Shown here in pieces: positions 17,944-29,606 of a stretch of DNA of 64,000 nt; position 1 is the first letter of the stretch, and every line of letters begins with the position of its first letter. A program made the position numbers and the translations under genes. The notes under the pieces are model-generated. The model had not been told where the DNA came from and made no database searches. It was given only the letters and a program-made list of their open reading frames with translations. Source of the stretch: Bradyrhizobium lupini (GTDB lineage: Bacteria; Pseudomonadota; Alphaproteobacteria; Rhizobiales; Xanthobacteraceae); assembly GCF_040939785.1 (NCBI RefSeq), contig NZ_CP162553.1, positions 4,402,001-4,466,000 of the forward strand, given 5' to 3'.

Positions 17944-19266
17944 ATGGTTGCTATTGCTGCATCGCACCCGACAATCCCCGCTGACAGCACGGCGCAAAAG
18001 CTCTCGCGTATCAAGGCGATTGTGGCTGCGTCGTCCGGAAATCTGGTCGAGTGGTACGACTTCTATGCTTACGCATTTACCTCGATCTATTTCGCGGCGG
18101 CGTTCTTCCCGTCTGGCGACCAGACCAGCCAGTTGCTGGCGACGGCCGGCATTTTCGCCGTAGGGTTCTTCATGCGGCCGCTCGGTGGCTGGCTGTTCGG
18201 CTGGATCGCCGATGCGCATGGCCGCAAGAATTCGATGGTGCTGTCGGTGCTGCTGATGTGCGCGGGATCGCTGATGATCGGAATGCTCCCCACGTACCAA
18301 ACAATCGGCGCCGCGGCGCCGGCGCTCCTACTGTTTGCGCGCATGGCACAAGGCCTGTCGGTCGGCGGGGAATATGGAACGGCGGCAACTTATATGAGCG
18401 AGATTGCCGGCAAGGGCAACCGCGGGTTCTATTCGTCATTCCAGTATGTCACGCTCATCGGCGGGCAACTTCTCGCACTCCTCGTTGTCGTGGTTCTGCA
18501 GCAAACCTTGTCGCTCGACGAGCTGAAGGAATGGGGATGGCGGGTGCCTTTCCTGTTCGGCGCCGTCGCGGCCGTTGTGGCGTTGTATCTCCGCCGCTCG
18601 TTGCAGGAGACGGCCTCGGCGGAGACCATGCACCGCAAGGAGGCAGGTTCTCTCTCCGGCCTCTGGCATCATAAGCGCGCGCTGCTGATCGTTCTCGCAT
18701 TCACGATCGGCGGATCGCTATTTTTCTATACGTTTACGACCTACATGCAGAAATTCCTGGTCAACAGCGTGAAGCTGGATGCCAAGACGGTCAGCTCGAT
18801 CATGACCGCTGCCCTGATCGCCTTCATGCTGCTGCAACCGGTGTTCGGGGCGCTATCGGACAGGATCGGCCGGCGCAACAACATGATCCTGTTCAGCGCA
18901 TGCGCTACCCTCGCTGCGGTGCCGCTATTGATGGCATTGTCCAGCACCACCAACGTCTACGCCGTTTTTGGCCTGATCATGATCGGTCTTGTGATTGCGT
19001 GCTTCTATACCTCGATCAGTGGCGTCGTGAAGGCCGAACTGTTTCCGCCCGAGGTGCGCGCCCTAGGCGTCGGACTTCCCTACGCGATTGCCAATGCGAT
19101 GTTCGGCGGAACGGCGGAATATGTTGCATTGTCGCTGAAATCGTCCGGATACGAAACCCTGTTCTTCTGGTACGTCGCGGCGATGGCGCTGGTCGCCCTG
19201 GTCGCGTCGCTCTGGATGCCGGATACGCGGACGCGAGGCTATCTCGACGGCGATGGCCGGATCTGA
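17944..19266 (+). CDS. kgtP: 2-oxoglutarate permease (MHS family)
   Basis: The start at 17944 gives 440 residues, the length of E. coli KgtP. Many segments match that protein as I remember it: [68 protein letters not shown] and [20 protein letters not shown]. It should import 2-oxoglutarate with protons across the inner membrane. It is preceded 4 bases upstream by isocitrate dehydrogenase and followed after 75 bases by a ThDP enzyme that may consume 2-oxoglutarate. The longer open frame upstream overlaps isocitrate dehydrogenase and is not used. Confidence 0.9.
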   Translation: MVAIAASHPTIPADSTAQKLSRIKAIVAASSGNLVEWYDFYAYAFTSIYFAAAFFPSGDQTSQLLATAGIFAVGFFMRPLGGWLFGWIADAHGRKNSMVLSVLLMCAGSLMIGMLPTYQTIGAAAPALLLFARMAQGLSVGGEYGTAATYMSEIAGKGNRGFYSSFQYVTLIGGQLLALLVVVVLQQTLSLDELKEWGWRVPFLFGAVAAVVALYLRRSLQETASAETMHRKEAGSLSGLWHHKRALLIVLAFTIGGSLFFYTFTTYMQKFLVNSVKLDAKTVSSIMTAALIAFMLLQPVFGALSDRIGRRNNMILFSACATLAAVPLLMALSSTTNVYAVFGLIMIGLVIACFYTSISGVVKAELFPPEVRALGVGLPYAIANAMFGGTAEYVALSLKSSGYETLFFWYVAAMALVALVASLWMPDTRTRGYLDGDGRI

Positions 19267-19341
19267 ACTGAAACACGACGGCCCCGTCATGCCTGCGACG
19301 GCGTCCGGAGAGCATTGAATTCGAATGGGAGAGACGCGCTG

Positions 19342-21000
19342 ATGGCCAAGGGATCAGATTTGTTGGTTGCCGCACTCGAGAACGAGGGCGTCGACCGAAT
19401 TTTCGGCGTTCCCGGCGAGGAGAACCTCGATGTCGTGGAAAGCTTGCGCAACTCGTCGATCAAGCTGATCCTGACACGCCACGAGCAGGGCGCGGCCTTC
19501 ATGGCCGCGACTTATGGACGGCTGACTGGCAAGCCCGGCGTGTGCATCACCACGCTTGGCCCTGGCGCATTGAACCTGACGACTGGCGCCGCCTACGCGC
19601 TGCTCGGCGCCATGCCCATGATCATGCTCACGGGCCAGAAGGGCATCATGAGCAGCCGACAGGCCAAATTCCAGATCGTCGATGTGGTTAGCGCTTTCAA
19701 ACCGTTGACCAAGCTGTCGCTCCAGATCGTCAGCACAAGCGGCATTCCGACAATCGTTCGCGATGCCTTCCGGATCGCCATGGAAGAGCGTCCGGGTCCG
19801 GTTCTTCTGGAACTGCCCGAGGACATCGCGGGCGAGGAATCCGAAGACGTCGCGATGGTGGCGCCGCATCCGATCGAGATCCCGGTCGCCCATCGTGCCT
19901 CGCTGGATCGCGCTGCCGACATGATCCTCAAGGCCAAGCGGCCCTTGATCATGCTCGGCGCCGCCGCGTCCCGGCCGCGCAGCACGGCCGGCATCGGCGG
20001 CTTCGTCCGCCGCACGAAAATTCCGTTCTTCACCACACAAATGGGCAAGGGAACGGTACCCGGCGGCAGCAACCTCTACATGGGGACGGCTGCACTCAGC
20101 GAGCGCGATTACGTTCATGAAGCGGTCGACCGAGCCGATCTGATTATTGCCATAGGTCACGACACCATCGAAAAGCCGCCCTTCATCATGGGCCCCAAAG
20201 GTCCTCAAGTCATCCACGTCAGCTACACGCCGGCCAACGTGGAGCGGGTCTACTTTCCGCAGTGCGAAGTGGTCGGCGATGTTGGACCGAGCCTGGAGTT
20301 GCTGGCCGATCGTCTCGAGGGGCGGCTGCATCATGCCGGCGCGCTGTTAAGCCTTCGCGAAAGTATCCTGGCCCGGATCGGCGATCGCGCGACCGAGGAC
20401 CGTTGGCCCCCGACGCCGCAACGCATCGTGCACGATGTGCGAAAGGTCATCCCTGAAGACGGCGTCGTCGCGCTGGATAACGGGATGTACAAGATCTGGT
20501 TCGCCCGCAACTACCGCACCTATGTGGCGAACACGCTGCTGCTGGACAATGCCCTCGCGACAATGGGCGCCGGGCTGCCATCCGCCATGATGGCGGCGAT
20601 GCTGCATCCGGAACGCCGCGTGCTCGCGGTCTGCGGCGACGGCGGCTTCATGATGAATTCGCAGGAGATGGAAACCGCGGTTCGCCTTAAATTGAATCTC
20701 GTCGTGCTGATCCTGGAAGATTCGGCCTATGGCATGATCCGCTGGAAACAGGCGGTCGATAGTTTCCCGGACTTTGGCCTCACGTTCGGGAATCCGGATT
20801 TCGTCAAATACGCCGAGAGCTACGGCGCGAAAGGCTCGCGGGTCGAAAGCACGGATTCGTTGATTCCGACGCTCGAAAACGCTTTCAAAGGTGGCGGTGT
20901 GCACCTCGTCGTCGTGCCGATCGACTACAGCGAAAATACCCGCGTGCTCGTGGATGAACTTCGCGAGAAGCTGAAGCAGGTTATTGAGCCGACCGTGTGA
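19342..21000 (+). CDS. ThDP-dependent enzyme: acetolactate-synthase-like, possibly 2-oxoglutarate decarboxylase
   Basis: The start at 19342 follows a GGGAGAG ribosome site and gives 552 residues. The N-terminal ThDP domain carries the catalytic Glu in LTRHEQGAAFMA and the family mark FGVPGEENLDVVESL. The ThDP/Mg site is GDGGFMMNSQEMETAVRLKL. The protein is usually labelled acetolactate synthase. However, EENLDV, the VD.SENT end and GNPDFVKYAESYGAKG recall, from memory, the cyanobacterial 2-oxoglutarate decarboxylases that pair with SSADH. Its neighbours are a 2-oxoglutarate permease upstream and SSADH at the operon end. There is no regulatory small subunit or valine-pathway gene nearby. Function is therefore open between acetolactate synthase and 2-oxoglutarate decarboxylase. 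Confidence 0.8.
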   Translation: MAKGSDLLVAALENEGVDRIFGVPGEENLDVVESLRNSSIKLILTRHEQGAAFMAATYGRLTGKPGVCITTLGPGALNLTTGAAYALLGAMPMIMLTGQKGIMSSRQAKFQIVDVVSAFKPLTKLSLQIVSTSGIPTIVRDAFRIAMEERPGPVLLELPEDIAGEESEDVAMVAPHPIEIPVAHRASLDRAADMILKAKRPLIMLGAAASRPRSTAGIGGFVRRTKIPFFTTQMGKGTVPGGSNLYMGTAALSERDYVHEAVDRADLIIAIGHDTIEKPPFIMGPKGPQVIHVSYTPANVERVYFPQCEVVGDVGPSLELLADRLEGRLHHAGALLSLRESILARIGDRATEDRWPPTPQRIVHDVRKVIPEDGVVALDNGMYKIWFARNYRTYVANTLLLDNALATMGAGLPSAMMAAMLHPERRVLAVCGDGGFMMNSQEMETAVRLKLNLVVLILEDSAYGMIRWKQAVDSFPDFGLTFGNPDFVKYAESYGAKGSRVESTDSLIPTLENAFKGGGVHLVVVPIDYSENTRVLVDELREKLKQVIEPTV

Positions 21001-21073
21001 GCCGTCGGCTAGGGCCGATTGATGAGCTGAGCTGAAATTGGCGTGGTCGCAAGCGCCGGCAATGGAGAGTGCA

Positions 21074-21442
21074 ATGAGTGAGCAGATCAACGAGCAGGCT
21101 GAGAAGATGCGGGAAATGGCGCAGACCACGCTGGACAAGGCGAAAGAGGCTGTGTCGAAATACATAACCGAATCCCAGAAGTTGAGAGAGAAGGCCGATT
21201 CCAGCGTTCGCTCAACCTATTCGGCGGCGAAGGAGATGAACGAAAGAGCCGTCGCGTTCGCCGAGGAAAATGTGGCTTCGGGCTTCGAGCTTGCGCAACG
21301 GCTGTTGCATGCCAAGGACCCGCAGGAAATGGGTGCAGTTTATCAGAGCCATCTCAAGGAGCAGATGGAAAAAATGAACGCGCAGTTTCGCGAGCTTGCA
21401 AGTGCAATGAACCAGCCGTCGACTGTTGACCTGAATAAGTAG
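21074..21442 (+). CDS. Phasin family protein
   Basis: The start at 21074 follows GGAGAG and gives 122 residues. The sequence is almost wholly amphipathic helix and rich in Lys, Glu, Ala and Gln, without Cys or signal peptide: [20 protein letters not shown], then [40 protein letters not shown]. The last two segments are typical of phasin_2 proteins, which coat polyhydroxyalkanoate granules and control their size. It is the first storage-granule gene of the operon, lying between the ThDP enzyme and acetyl-CoA synthetase. Confidence 0.85.
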   Translation: MSEQINEQAEKMREMAQTTLDKAKEAVSKYITESQKLREKADSSVRSTYSAAKEMNERAVAFAEENVASGFELAQRLLHAKDPQEMGAVYQSHLKEQMEKMNAQFRELASAMNQPSTVDLNK

Positions 21443-21567
21443 CGCCGGTCGCCTCAGAGCGAAATCAAATCGCTGATCACAGGATGTTGCCTGCACGCGT
21501 TCCGAGCGCGGACGATGCATCATCCGATCAAGACAATCGCATCGCAGTGCGTCGGGGAGGCTCCAAG

Positions 21568-23534
<1,967 letters not shown>

Positions 23535-23538
<4 letters not shown>

Positions 23539-24062
23539 ATATCGACGCGATTTCGATCGGCGACAATCCCCCGGAGGACGTCAATGTCATCATCGAGGTT
23601 CCGATCGGCGGTGAACCGATCAAATACGAAATGAACAAGGCGGCGGGCGCGCTGTTCGTCGACCGCTTCCTGTATACGCCGATGCGCTATCCCGGAAATT
23701 ACGGCTTCGTTCCGCACACGCTTTCGGACGATGGGGATCCGATCGACGTGCTCGTGGCCAATTCGCGGCCGATCGCTCCTGGCGCCATAATCAATGTGCG
23801 GCCGATCGGCGTGCTCAAGATGGATGACGAGGGCGGCGGCGACGAGAAGATCATCGCCGTGCCGATGCCGAAACTGACGATGCGCTACGCACACGTCAAC
23901 GGGATCGCCGACATGCCGCAGATCGCGATCGAGCAGATCCAGCACTTCTTTGAACACTACAAGGATCTGGAGCCGGGGAAGTGGGTGAAGGTGATCGGAT
24001 GGGGCGACAGTGCCGAAGCGCGCCGGCTGATCGTCGAGGCCATCGCGCGGGCAAAGAGCTGA
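23535..24062 (+). CDS. ppa: Inorganic pyrophosphatase (family I)
   Basis: The 175-residue protein overlaps the acs stop by 4 bases (ATGA). Family I marks are present: [35 protein letters not shown] with the metal-binding Asp residues, and [14 protein letters not shown]. It hydrolyses PPi to phosphate and so pulls the acetyl-CoA synthetase reaction forward. A core copy is normally elsewhere in the genome, so this copy is probably dedicated to the operon (inference). Confidence 0.93.
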
Positions 24063-24071
24063 AACCGAGAT

Positions 24072-24698
24072 ATGGGCAATGATATGAGACTGGTTCTGTT
24101 GGGGCCGCCAGGCGCAGGTAAGGGCACGCAGGCGACGAGGATCGTCACTCGATTTGCGATCCCGCAATTGTCGACCGGCGACATGCTGCGCCAGGCGGTT
24201 GCGGAAGGCACGGCTGCGGGATTGCGCGTCAAGCACATCATGGATCGGGGTGAGCTTGTGCCCGACGACGTCGTGGTATCGGTGATCGCTAATCGTATCG
24301 ACCATTCCGATGCGGTAAGCGGCTTTATCCTTGACGGCTTCCCGCGCACGGTCGCGCAGGCCGAAGCGCTCGATCAGGAACTCGCCACCCGGGGCATCAA
24401 GCTCGATGCGGTGCTTGAGCTCGAGGTCGACGAAGATGCGCTGCTCGACCGCATCAAAGGGCGCGCCGACGATGCGGCAAGCCGAGGCGAGCCGGTGCGC
24501 CGCGACGATAATCCCGAGGTCTTCAAGACCCGGCTCGGCGTTTATCGCGAGCAAACCGCGCCGGTCACGGAATACTACCGGTCGCAGGGACTGCTCAACG
24601 TCGTCGACGGTTTGCAGCCGATTGACGCCGTGACCGAACAGCTCGCCGCGGCGCTTGCGGCAGTAACGTCCGATCAGATCAGGAGTGACGTCAGATGA
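24072..24698 (+). CDS. adk: Adenylate kinase
   Basis: The 208-residue protein has the P-loop [13 protein letters not shown], the AMP-binding segment [23 protein letters not shown] and the short lid form [20 protein letters not shown] without Zn-binding Cys. It converts AMP and ATP to two ADP. The start may instead be ATG 24084 (MRLVLLG), the usual N-terminus. Its place after acs and ppa suggests removal of AMP from acetate activation. Adk is usually a single gene in the ribosomal protein cluster, so this is probably a second, operon-linked copy. Confidence 0.92.
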   Translation: MGNDMRLVLLGPPGAGKGTQATRIVTRFAIPQLSTGDMLRQAVAEGTAAGLRVKHIMDRGELVPDDVVVSVIANRIDHSDAVSGFILDGFPRTVAQAEALDQELATRGIKLDAVLELEVDEDALLDRIKGRADDAASRGEPVRRDDNPEVFKTRLGVYREQTAPVTEYYRSQGLLNVVDGLQPIDAVTEQLAAALAAVTSDQIRSDVR

Positions 24699-25866
24699 AA
24701 GCGTTTACCTTCCAGGCACCCCCCAACATCCTGTTCGAGGCAGGCGCATCGAAAAAGCTGGCGGAGTTGGTCGCTGGATACGGGGCAAAACGTGTTCTGC
24801 TGGTTACGGATAAGGGCGTACGCAATGCCGGCCTGACCAGAAACGCCGAGGCTGGCCTGGTTGCCGGCGGCTGCGAACTGACAATATTCGAGGATGTGGA
24901 GGCGGATCCACCGTCGTATATCATCGAGCGGGCGGTCGCACTTTGCCGTGACAAGGACATCGAGCTGGTTGCCTCAATCGGCGGCGGCAGCGCGCTCGAT
25001 ACCGCGAAGTTGGTGGCCTATCTGGCCAAGACGCCTGATCGCCTCGACGATATCTACGGCGTCGGCCTTGCCAAGGGCGAACGCCTTCCGCTGCTGCTGG
25101 TGCCGACAACGGCCGGAACGGGCTCGGAGGTGACCCCGATCGCGATCGTCACCACGCCGACGACTGAGAAAAAGGAGTCGTTGCGCCCCGCCTGCTTCCG
25201 GATTGGGCGATCCTTGATCCGGAGCTGACGCTCGGCCTGCCCGCGCATGTCACCGCGGCGACCGGCATCGACGCCATGGTCCATGCGATCGAAGCCTATA
25301 CCAGCAAGCACCGGAAGAATCCGATGTCGGACCAGTTGGCACGGCAGGCTCTCGCCCTGCTGTCGGCGAATGTCCGGACGGTCTGTGCGGACGGATCTAA
25401 TCTCGAAGCGCGGTCGCAAATGCTGCTGGGTTCGATGCTGGCCGGCATGGCGTTCGCCAATTCCCCGGTCGCCGCCGTGCACGCGCTGGCCTATCCGATC
25501 GGCGCGCTGTTCCACGTGCCGCATGGCCTGTCGAATGCCTTGGTGCTGACCCAGGTGCTGCGATTCAATTTGCCGGAGGCAGAAGGCCTCTACGCCGAAC
25601 TGGCGCCGATCGTCGATCCCAAGTCGGAAGGAATGAGTGTCAGCCAGCGGGCACGGCTGTTCGTCGATGCGATCGCAGCGATCTGCCGGGATTGCAACGT
25701 GCCGGCCTCGCTGGCCGATGTCGGCATTGCGAGGGGCGACCTGAAGAAGCTCGCCGAGGATGCGATGAAGCAGACGCGGCTTCTCGTCAACAACCCGCGC
25801 GAACTCAGCTTCGACGATGCGCTGGCGATCTACACCGAGGCGTTCGGCAACCGCGCGGCGGCCTGA
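24695..25866 (+). pseudogene. Iron-containing alcohol dehydrogenase, single-base frameshift
   Basis: The ATG overlaps the adk stop. The first frame gives the NAD-binding domain (LFEAGASKKLAELV, VASIGGGSALDTAKLVAYL, PTTAGTGSEVTPIAI) and goes off frame after TTEKK. The other frame continues PDWAILDPELTLGLPAHVTA, then MVHAIEAYTS and AAVHALAYPIGALFHVPHG, which carry the His ligands for iron. One A added to the A5 run 25169-25173 joins them into about 390 residues, the family norm. The enzyme would interconvert an aldehyde and alcohol with NAD(P)H. In this operon 4-hydroxybutyrate dehydrogenase is a plausible role. If the base is truly missing, the enzyme is dead. Confidence 0.82.
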
Positions 25867-25887
25867 GCGGCACAAAGAGTGAGCAGC

Positions 25888-26562
25888 ATGAGCGAGAAGG
25901 ACAAATCGGCTTCCGCTGATTCCGATCCCGGCCTCGAATGGGCGAAGCTGTGGCAGACGATGGCCGAATCCTCGAACCGCATGGTCGAGGCGTGGTCGGG
26001 GTCGATGGCACCGTTCATGCTGGCGCGTCTGTCGGAAAAGCCGGGTGGTTTTGGCGACGGCAACGAACTGTCGGCGGCGATCGAGCGGATGGCGCAGGGG
26101 CCGCGGCTGGCCGACGTCTGGGACATCGACCGGAAAATGGCGTTGGCCTTTGGGGCCTGGATCGAGATGCGCCAGCGGCTTGCGAGCTACAATGCGGTTG
26201 CTGCCGCTCCATGGCCTGAAGCGTCGAAGCGGTTTTACGAGACGATGTCCGCCACCGGCAGCGATGGCTCCCCGCATCCGGAGTGGCGCGAGGCGTTCGC
26301 CAAATGGAGCGAAATCTCCAACGAGGAACTGATCCGCAATCAGCGCACCGACGGGTTTTTGCAAGCTCAGAAAGAGCTACTCCAGGCGGGACTCAAATTG
26401 CGGAGTCGGCAGGATGATGTCGCTGAGGCCGCGTCAGCCATGTTGGGGCTGCCGACCCGCAAGGATTTCGACGACGTGACGCAGCAATTGACCGAACTTC
26501 GCCGAGAAGTCCGTACGCTCGCCCGCCAGATCCGCGACCAGAAGAGCGAAGCCGCACGATGA
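25888..26562 (+). CDS. phaE: PHA synthase class III subunit PhaE
   Basis: The 224-residue soluble protein is rich in Trp, Glu and Lys. It ends with the PhaE mark AASAMLGLPTRKDFDDVTQQ followed by an amphipathic LRREVRTLARQIRDQK helix. Its start at ATG 25888 is preferred to GTG 25879. PhaE has no catalytic residues. In the class III family it forms a complex with PhaC and is needed for activity. It is shorter than the Allochromatium form (about 357 residues). The phaC start codon overlaps its stop by 4 bases. Confidence 0.85.
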   Translation: MSEKDKSASADSDPGLEWAKLWQTMAESSNRMVEAWSGSMAPFMLARLSEKPGGFGDGNELSAAIERMAQGPRLADVWDIDRKMALAFGAWIEMRQRLASYNAVAAAPWPEASKRFYETMSATGSDGSPHPEWREAFAKWSEISNEELIRNQRTDGFLQAQKELLQAGLKLRSRQDDVAEAASAMLGLPTRKDFDDVTQQLTELRREVRTLARQIRDQKSEAAR

Positions 26563-27680
26563 GCGATCAGGAGAACCAAACCTCGCGCTTCGCCCGTGAC
26601 ATGGCGGCCAACGCCGAGAAGATGTTCAAGGCGACACAGTTGATCGCCAATACGCGGGATGAAGACGTCGCCATCGGCACGACACCGAAGCATCTCGTGA
26701 TGCGCCGCGACAAGGTCGAGCTGTTCCATTATGAGCCGATGGCAGAAGCGACGGCGAAGACGCCCGTCCTTTTGGCCTACGGCCTGATCGGGCGGTATAC
26801 CATGGCTGATTTACAGCCTGACCGCTCGCTGGTGCGCAGCCTTCTCTCAAAAGGGCTCGATCTCTGGCTGATCGACTGGGGCCAGCCGGGCCGAACCGAG
26901 CGATGGCTGAAAATTGATGATTACGTCGATGACTACATCGATGCCGCAGTCGACCGCATCGCGCAGGAAACCGGCCATGACAAGATCACGCTGCTCGGCA
27001 TCTGCGAAGGCGGCGTCTTTACGACGTGCTACGCCGCTCTGCGTCCGGAAAAGGTGAAAAATCTCGTCATCACCATCACTCCGATCGACTTCCATGCCGA
27101 TGTCAAGGACAAGGCCGCTCACCACGGCTTCCTCAACCTTTGGACCCGCAGCCTCGATCCTGATGACATCGACAAGCTGGTCGATACTTACGGCGTGCTG
27201 CCGGGCGAGTTCATGAGCTCGGTGTTCTCGATGATGACGCCGATGCGCTCACTGACGAAATACAATGTCGATCTCATCGACATCGTCGATGACGACGCCA
27301 AGTTCATGAATTTCCTGCGCATGGAAAAGTGGCTCGCGGACCGTCCGCATCATCCTGGCGGAGCGGCGAAGCAGTGGCTGAAGGATCTCTACCAGGAGAA
27401 CCGCCTGGTGGAGGGCAGCTTTGAGCTGTCCGGCCGCCGGGTCGATCTGAAGTCGATCACGGCTCCCGTGCTGAATGTTTTTGCGCTGGACGACCACATC
27501 ATTCCGCCGGACTGCTCGCGCGCGCTCGGAGCGAAGATAGGCAGCACGGATTATACCGAAATCCCGCTGCCCGGCGGCCATGTCGGCCTGTTCGTCTCCA
27601 GCAAATCGCAGGGCAAGCTGAGCCAGAGCATCGCCGACTGGCTGGTCGCCCGCGACGCCAATCCCGGAAGTGAATCCTGA
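26559..27680 (+). CDS. phaC: Polyhydroxyalkanoate synthase class III, subunit PhaC
   Basis: The 373-residue protein has the size of class III PhaC rather than class I (about 590). The lipase-box-like motif LGICEGG places the nucleophile at Cys149, the same number as in the Allochromatium enzyme. The remaining triad is Asp311 or 312 (NVFALDDHIIPP) and His341 (PGGHVGLF). LLAYGLIGRYTMADL and DLWLIDWGQPG are typical. It polymerises hydroxyacyl-CoA into polyester on granules, with PhaE. Class III enzymes accept short-chain monomers. The next gene, a CoA-transferase, overlaps by one base. Confidence 0.92.
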   Translation: MSDQENQTSRFARDMAANAEKMFKATQLIANTRDEDVAIGTTPKHLVMRRDKVELFHYEPMAEATAKTPVLLAYGLIGRYTMADLQPDRSLVRSLLSKGLDLWLIDWGQPGRTERWLKIDDYVDDYIDAAVDRIAQETGHDKITLLGICEGGVFTTCYAALRPEKVKNLVITITPIDFHADVKDKAAHHGFLNLWTRSLDPDDIDKLVDTYGVLPGEFMSSVFSMMTPMRSLTKYNVDLIDIVDDDAKFMNFLRMEKWLADRPHHPGGAAKQWLKDLYQENRLVEGSFELSGRRVDLKSITAPVLNVFALDDHIIPPDCSRALGAKIGSTDYTEIPLPGGHVGLFVSSKSQGKLSQSIADWLVARDANPGSES

Positions 27681-29602
27681 TGCGCAACAAGATCGTCGAC
27701 GCCGCCGAGGCGGTTGCCATCATCCGTTCCGGTGACACCGTCGCCTCGTCCGGCTTCGTCGGCGTGGGAACGCCCGATGAAATCATCAAGGCGCTGGAGC
27801 GGCGCTTCGTCCAGACCGGAGAGCCGCGGGACCTTTCGCTGGTGTTCGCGGCGGCGCCGGGAGACGGCGCCGATCGCGGCCTCAACCGCCTGGCGCATCC
27901 CGGCCTGATCAAACGCCTGGTCGGCGGACATTTCGGCCTGGTTCCGAAGCTCGCCCGGATGGCGGTCGACAATCACGTTGAGGCCTATAACTTGCCGCTC
28001 GGATGCGTATCGCATCTGTTTCGCGAAATTGCGGGGCGCAAGGCCGGGCTTCTCTCCAAGGTCGGGCTCGGCACCTTCGTCGATCCGGCCAATGGTGGCG
28101 GAAAGCTGAATGCGCGCACCACCGAAGAGCTGGTGCGGATGATCGAAATCGACGGCGAACAATGGCTGTTCTACAAGGCATTTCCCATCAACGTTGCGAT
28201 CATCAGAGGTACCACCGCCGACCACAACGGCAACATCTCGATGGAAAAAGAGGCGTTGACCCTCGACAATCTGGCGCTGGCAACGGCCGCCAAAAACTGC
28301 AAGGGATTCGTCATCGCGCAGGTGGAGCGCATCGCCGCCTCCGGCTCGCTCAATCCGCGTCACGTCAAAATTCCGAGCGTCTTGATCGACTGCGTCGTCG
28401 TTGCGCAGCCCGAAAACCATGTCCAGACCTATGCCACTGGTTACAACGGAGCATTTTCGGGCGAATTGCGCGCGCCGGCCGATCGCAATGTTCCGATGGC
28501 GCTGGATAACCGCAAGATCATTGCGCGCCGCTGCGCCCTGGAATTGCCGATGGGCGGCGTGGTCAATCTCGGCATCGGCATGCCGGAGGGAGTCGCCTCG
28601 GTTGCCGCCGAAGAAAAGCTGTTCGACTTTGTGACGCTGACTGCCGAGCCCGGCATCATCGGCGGCATTCCGCAAGGCGGCCTCGATTTCGGTGCTTCGA
28701 TCAATGCAGAATCGATCATCGACCAGAACCAGATGTTCGATTTCTACGACGGCGGCGGGCTCGATCTGGCCTGTCTCGGCATGGCTCAGGTCAATGGCCG
28801 CGGCGACGTCAACGTCAGCCTGTTCAATGGCCGTCTGGCCGGCGCCGGCGGCTTCATCAACATATCCCAGAATGCGCGCCGGCTGATCTTCGCAGGCACC
28901 TTCACCACCGGTGGGCTCAAGACGTCGGTCGTGGATGGTCAGCTCAAGATCCTCAGCGAAGGCAAGTCCTCGAAATTCATCGACAAGGTGGATCAGATCA
29001 CGTTTTCGGGCCAGCTTGCCGCAACCAACAGGCAGCCCGTTCTCTATGTGACGGAGCGATGCGTGTTCCGCCTCACTCCCGAAGGCCTCGAACTGATCGA
29101 GATCGCGCCGGGTATCGATATGCAGCGCGACATTCTCGCGCTCATGGGCTTTCGGCCCATCGTCCGCGCGCCGAAATCCATGGACGTTTCGCTGTTCAGC
29201 GAAGCGCTGATGCAGCTCGACGACCGGCTGCTCAATCGGCCGCTGGCGGAGCGGCTGTCGTACGATGCCGATCGCAACACGCTGTTTCTCGGACTTGACG
29301 GCTATCGGGTCCATAGAGATGCCGACGTCGAGGTCATCCGGGCGTCGATCCTCGAACTCTTCCATCGTGTCGGACGCCGGTTTTCCGCAGTCGTCAACTA
29401 CGATTCGTCTTACATCGCTCCCGATATGGCGGAGAAATGGTTTTCAATGGCCGCCGAGGTCGAGCGGACCTGCTACGATCATGCCTCGCGCTACACCACC
29501 AGCGCATTCATGCGCCTGAAGCTCGGCGACGCGTTGGCCCGCCGCGACGTCGCGCCACATATCTTCGAAACCTCGGCCGACGCCCACCGGTTTGTCGAAT
29601 AG
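27680..29602 (+). CDS. Acyl-CoA:acetate/3-ketoacid CoA-transferase with C-terminal extension
   Basis: The 640-residue protein starts with a CoA-transferase family I alpha-like half (MRNKIVDAAEAVAIIRSGDT, VASSGFVGVGTPDEIIKAL) and a beta-like half (GGVVNLGIGMPEGVASVA). The catalytic Glu is expected in LTAEPGIIGGIPQGG. This single-chain form resembles YdiF or propionate CoA-transferase (about 520-530 residues). The extra 110 residues at the end (from about 530, GLDGYRVHRDADVEVIRASI) form a separate domain I do not recognise. In the operon it could load CoA on a hydroxy acid using acetyl-CoA and release acetate. Confidence 0.85.
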   Translation: MRNKIVDAAEAVAIIRSGDTVASSGFVGVGTPDEIIKALERRFVQTGEPRDLSLVFAAAPGDGADRGLNRLAHPGLIKRLVGGHFGLVPKLARMAVDNHVEAYNLPLGCVSHLFREIAGRKAGLLSKVGLGTFVDPANGGGKLNARTTEELVRMIEIDGEQWLFYKAFPINVAIIRGTTADHNGNISMEKEALTLDNLALATAAKNCKGFVIAQVERIAASGSLNPRHVKIPSVLIDCVVVAQPENHVQTYATGYNGAFSGELRAPADRNVPMALDNRKIIARRCALELPMGGVVNLGIGMPEGVASVAAEEKLFDFVTLTAEPGIIGGIPQGGLDFGASINAESIIDQNQMFDFYDGGGLDLACLGMAQVNGRGDVNVSLFNGRLAGAGGFINISQNARRLIFAGTFTTGGLKTSVVDGQLKILSEGKSSKFIDKVDQITFSGQLAATNRQPVLYVTERCVFRLTPEGLELIEIAPGIDMQRDILALMGFRPIVRAPKSMDVSLFSEALMQLDDRLLNRPLAERLSYDADRNTLFLGLDGYRVHRDADVEVIRASILELFHRVGRRFSAVVNYDSSYIAPDMAEKWFSMAAEVERTCYDHASRYTTSAFMRLKLGDALARRDVAPHIFETSADAHRFVE

Positions 29603-29606
29603 ACCG

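Noticed and set aside
27551..29365. A 604-codon minus-strand frame opposite the CoA-transferase
   Set aside because: It is rich in Arg, His and Asp without any motif, and the plus strand carries a well-supported gene.
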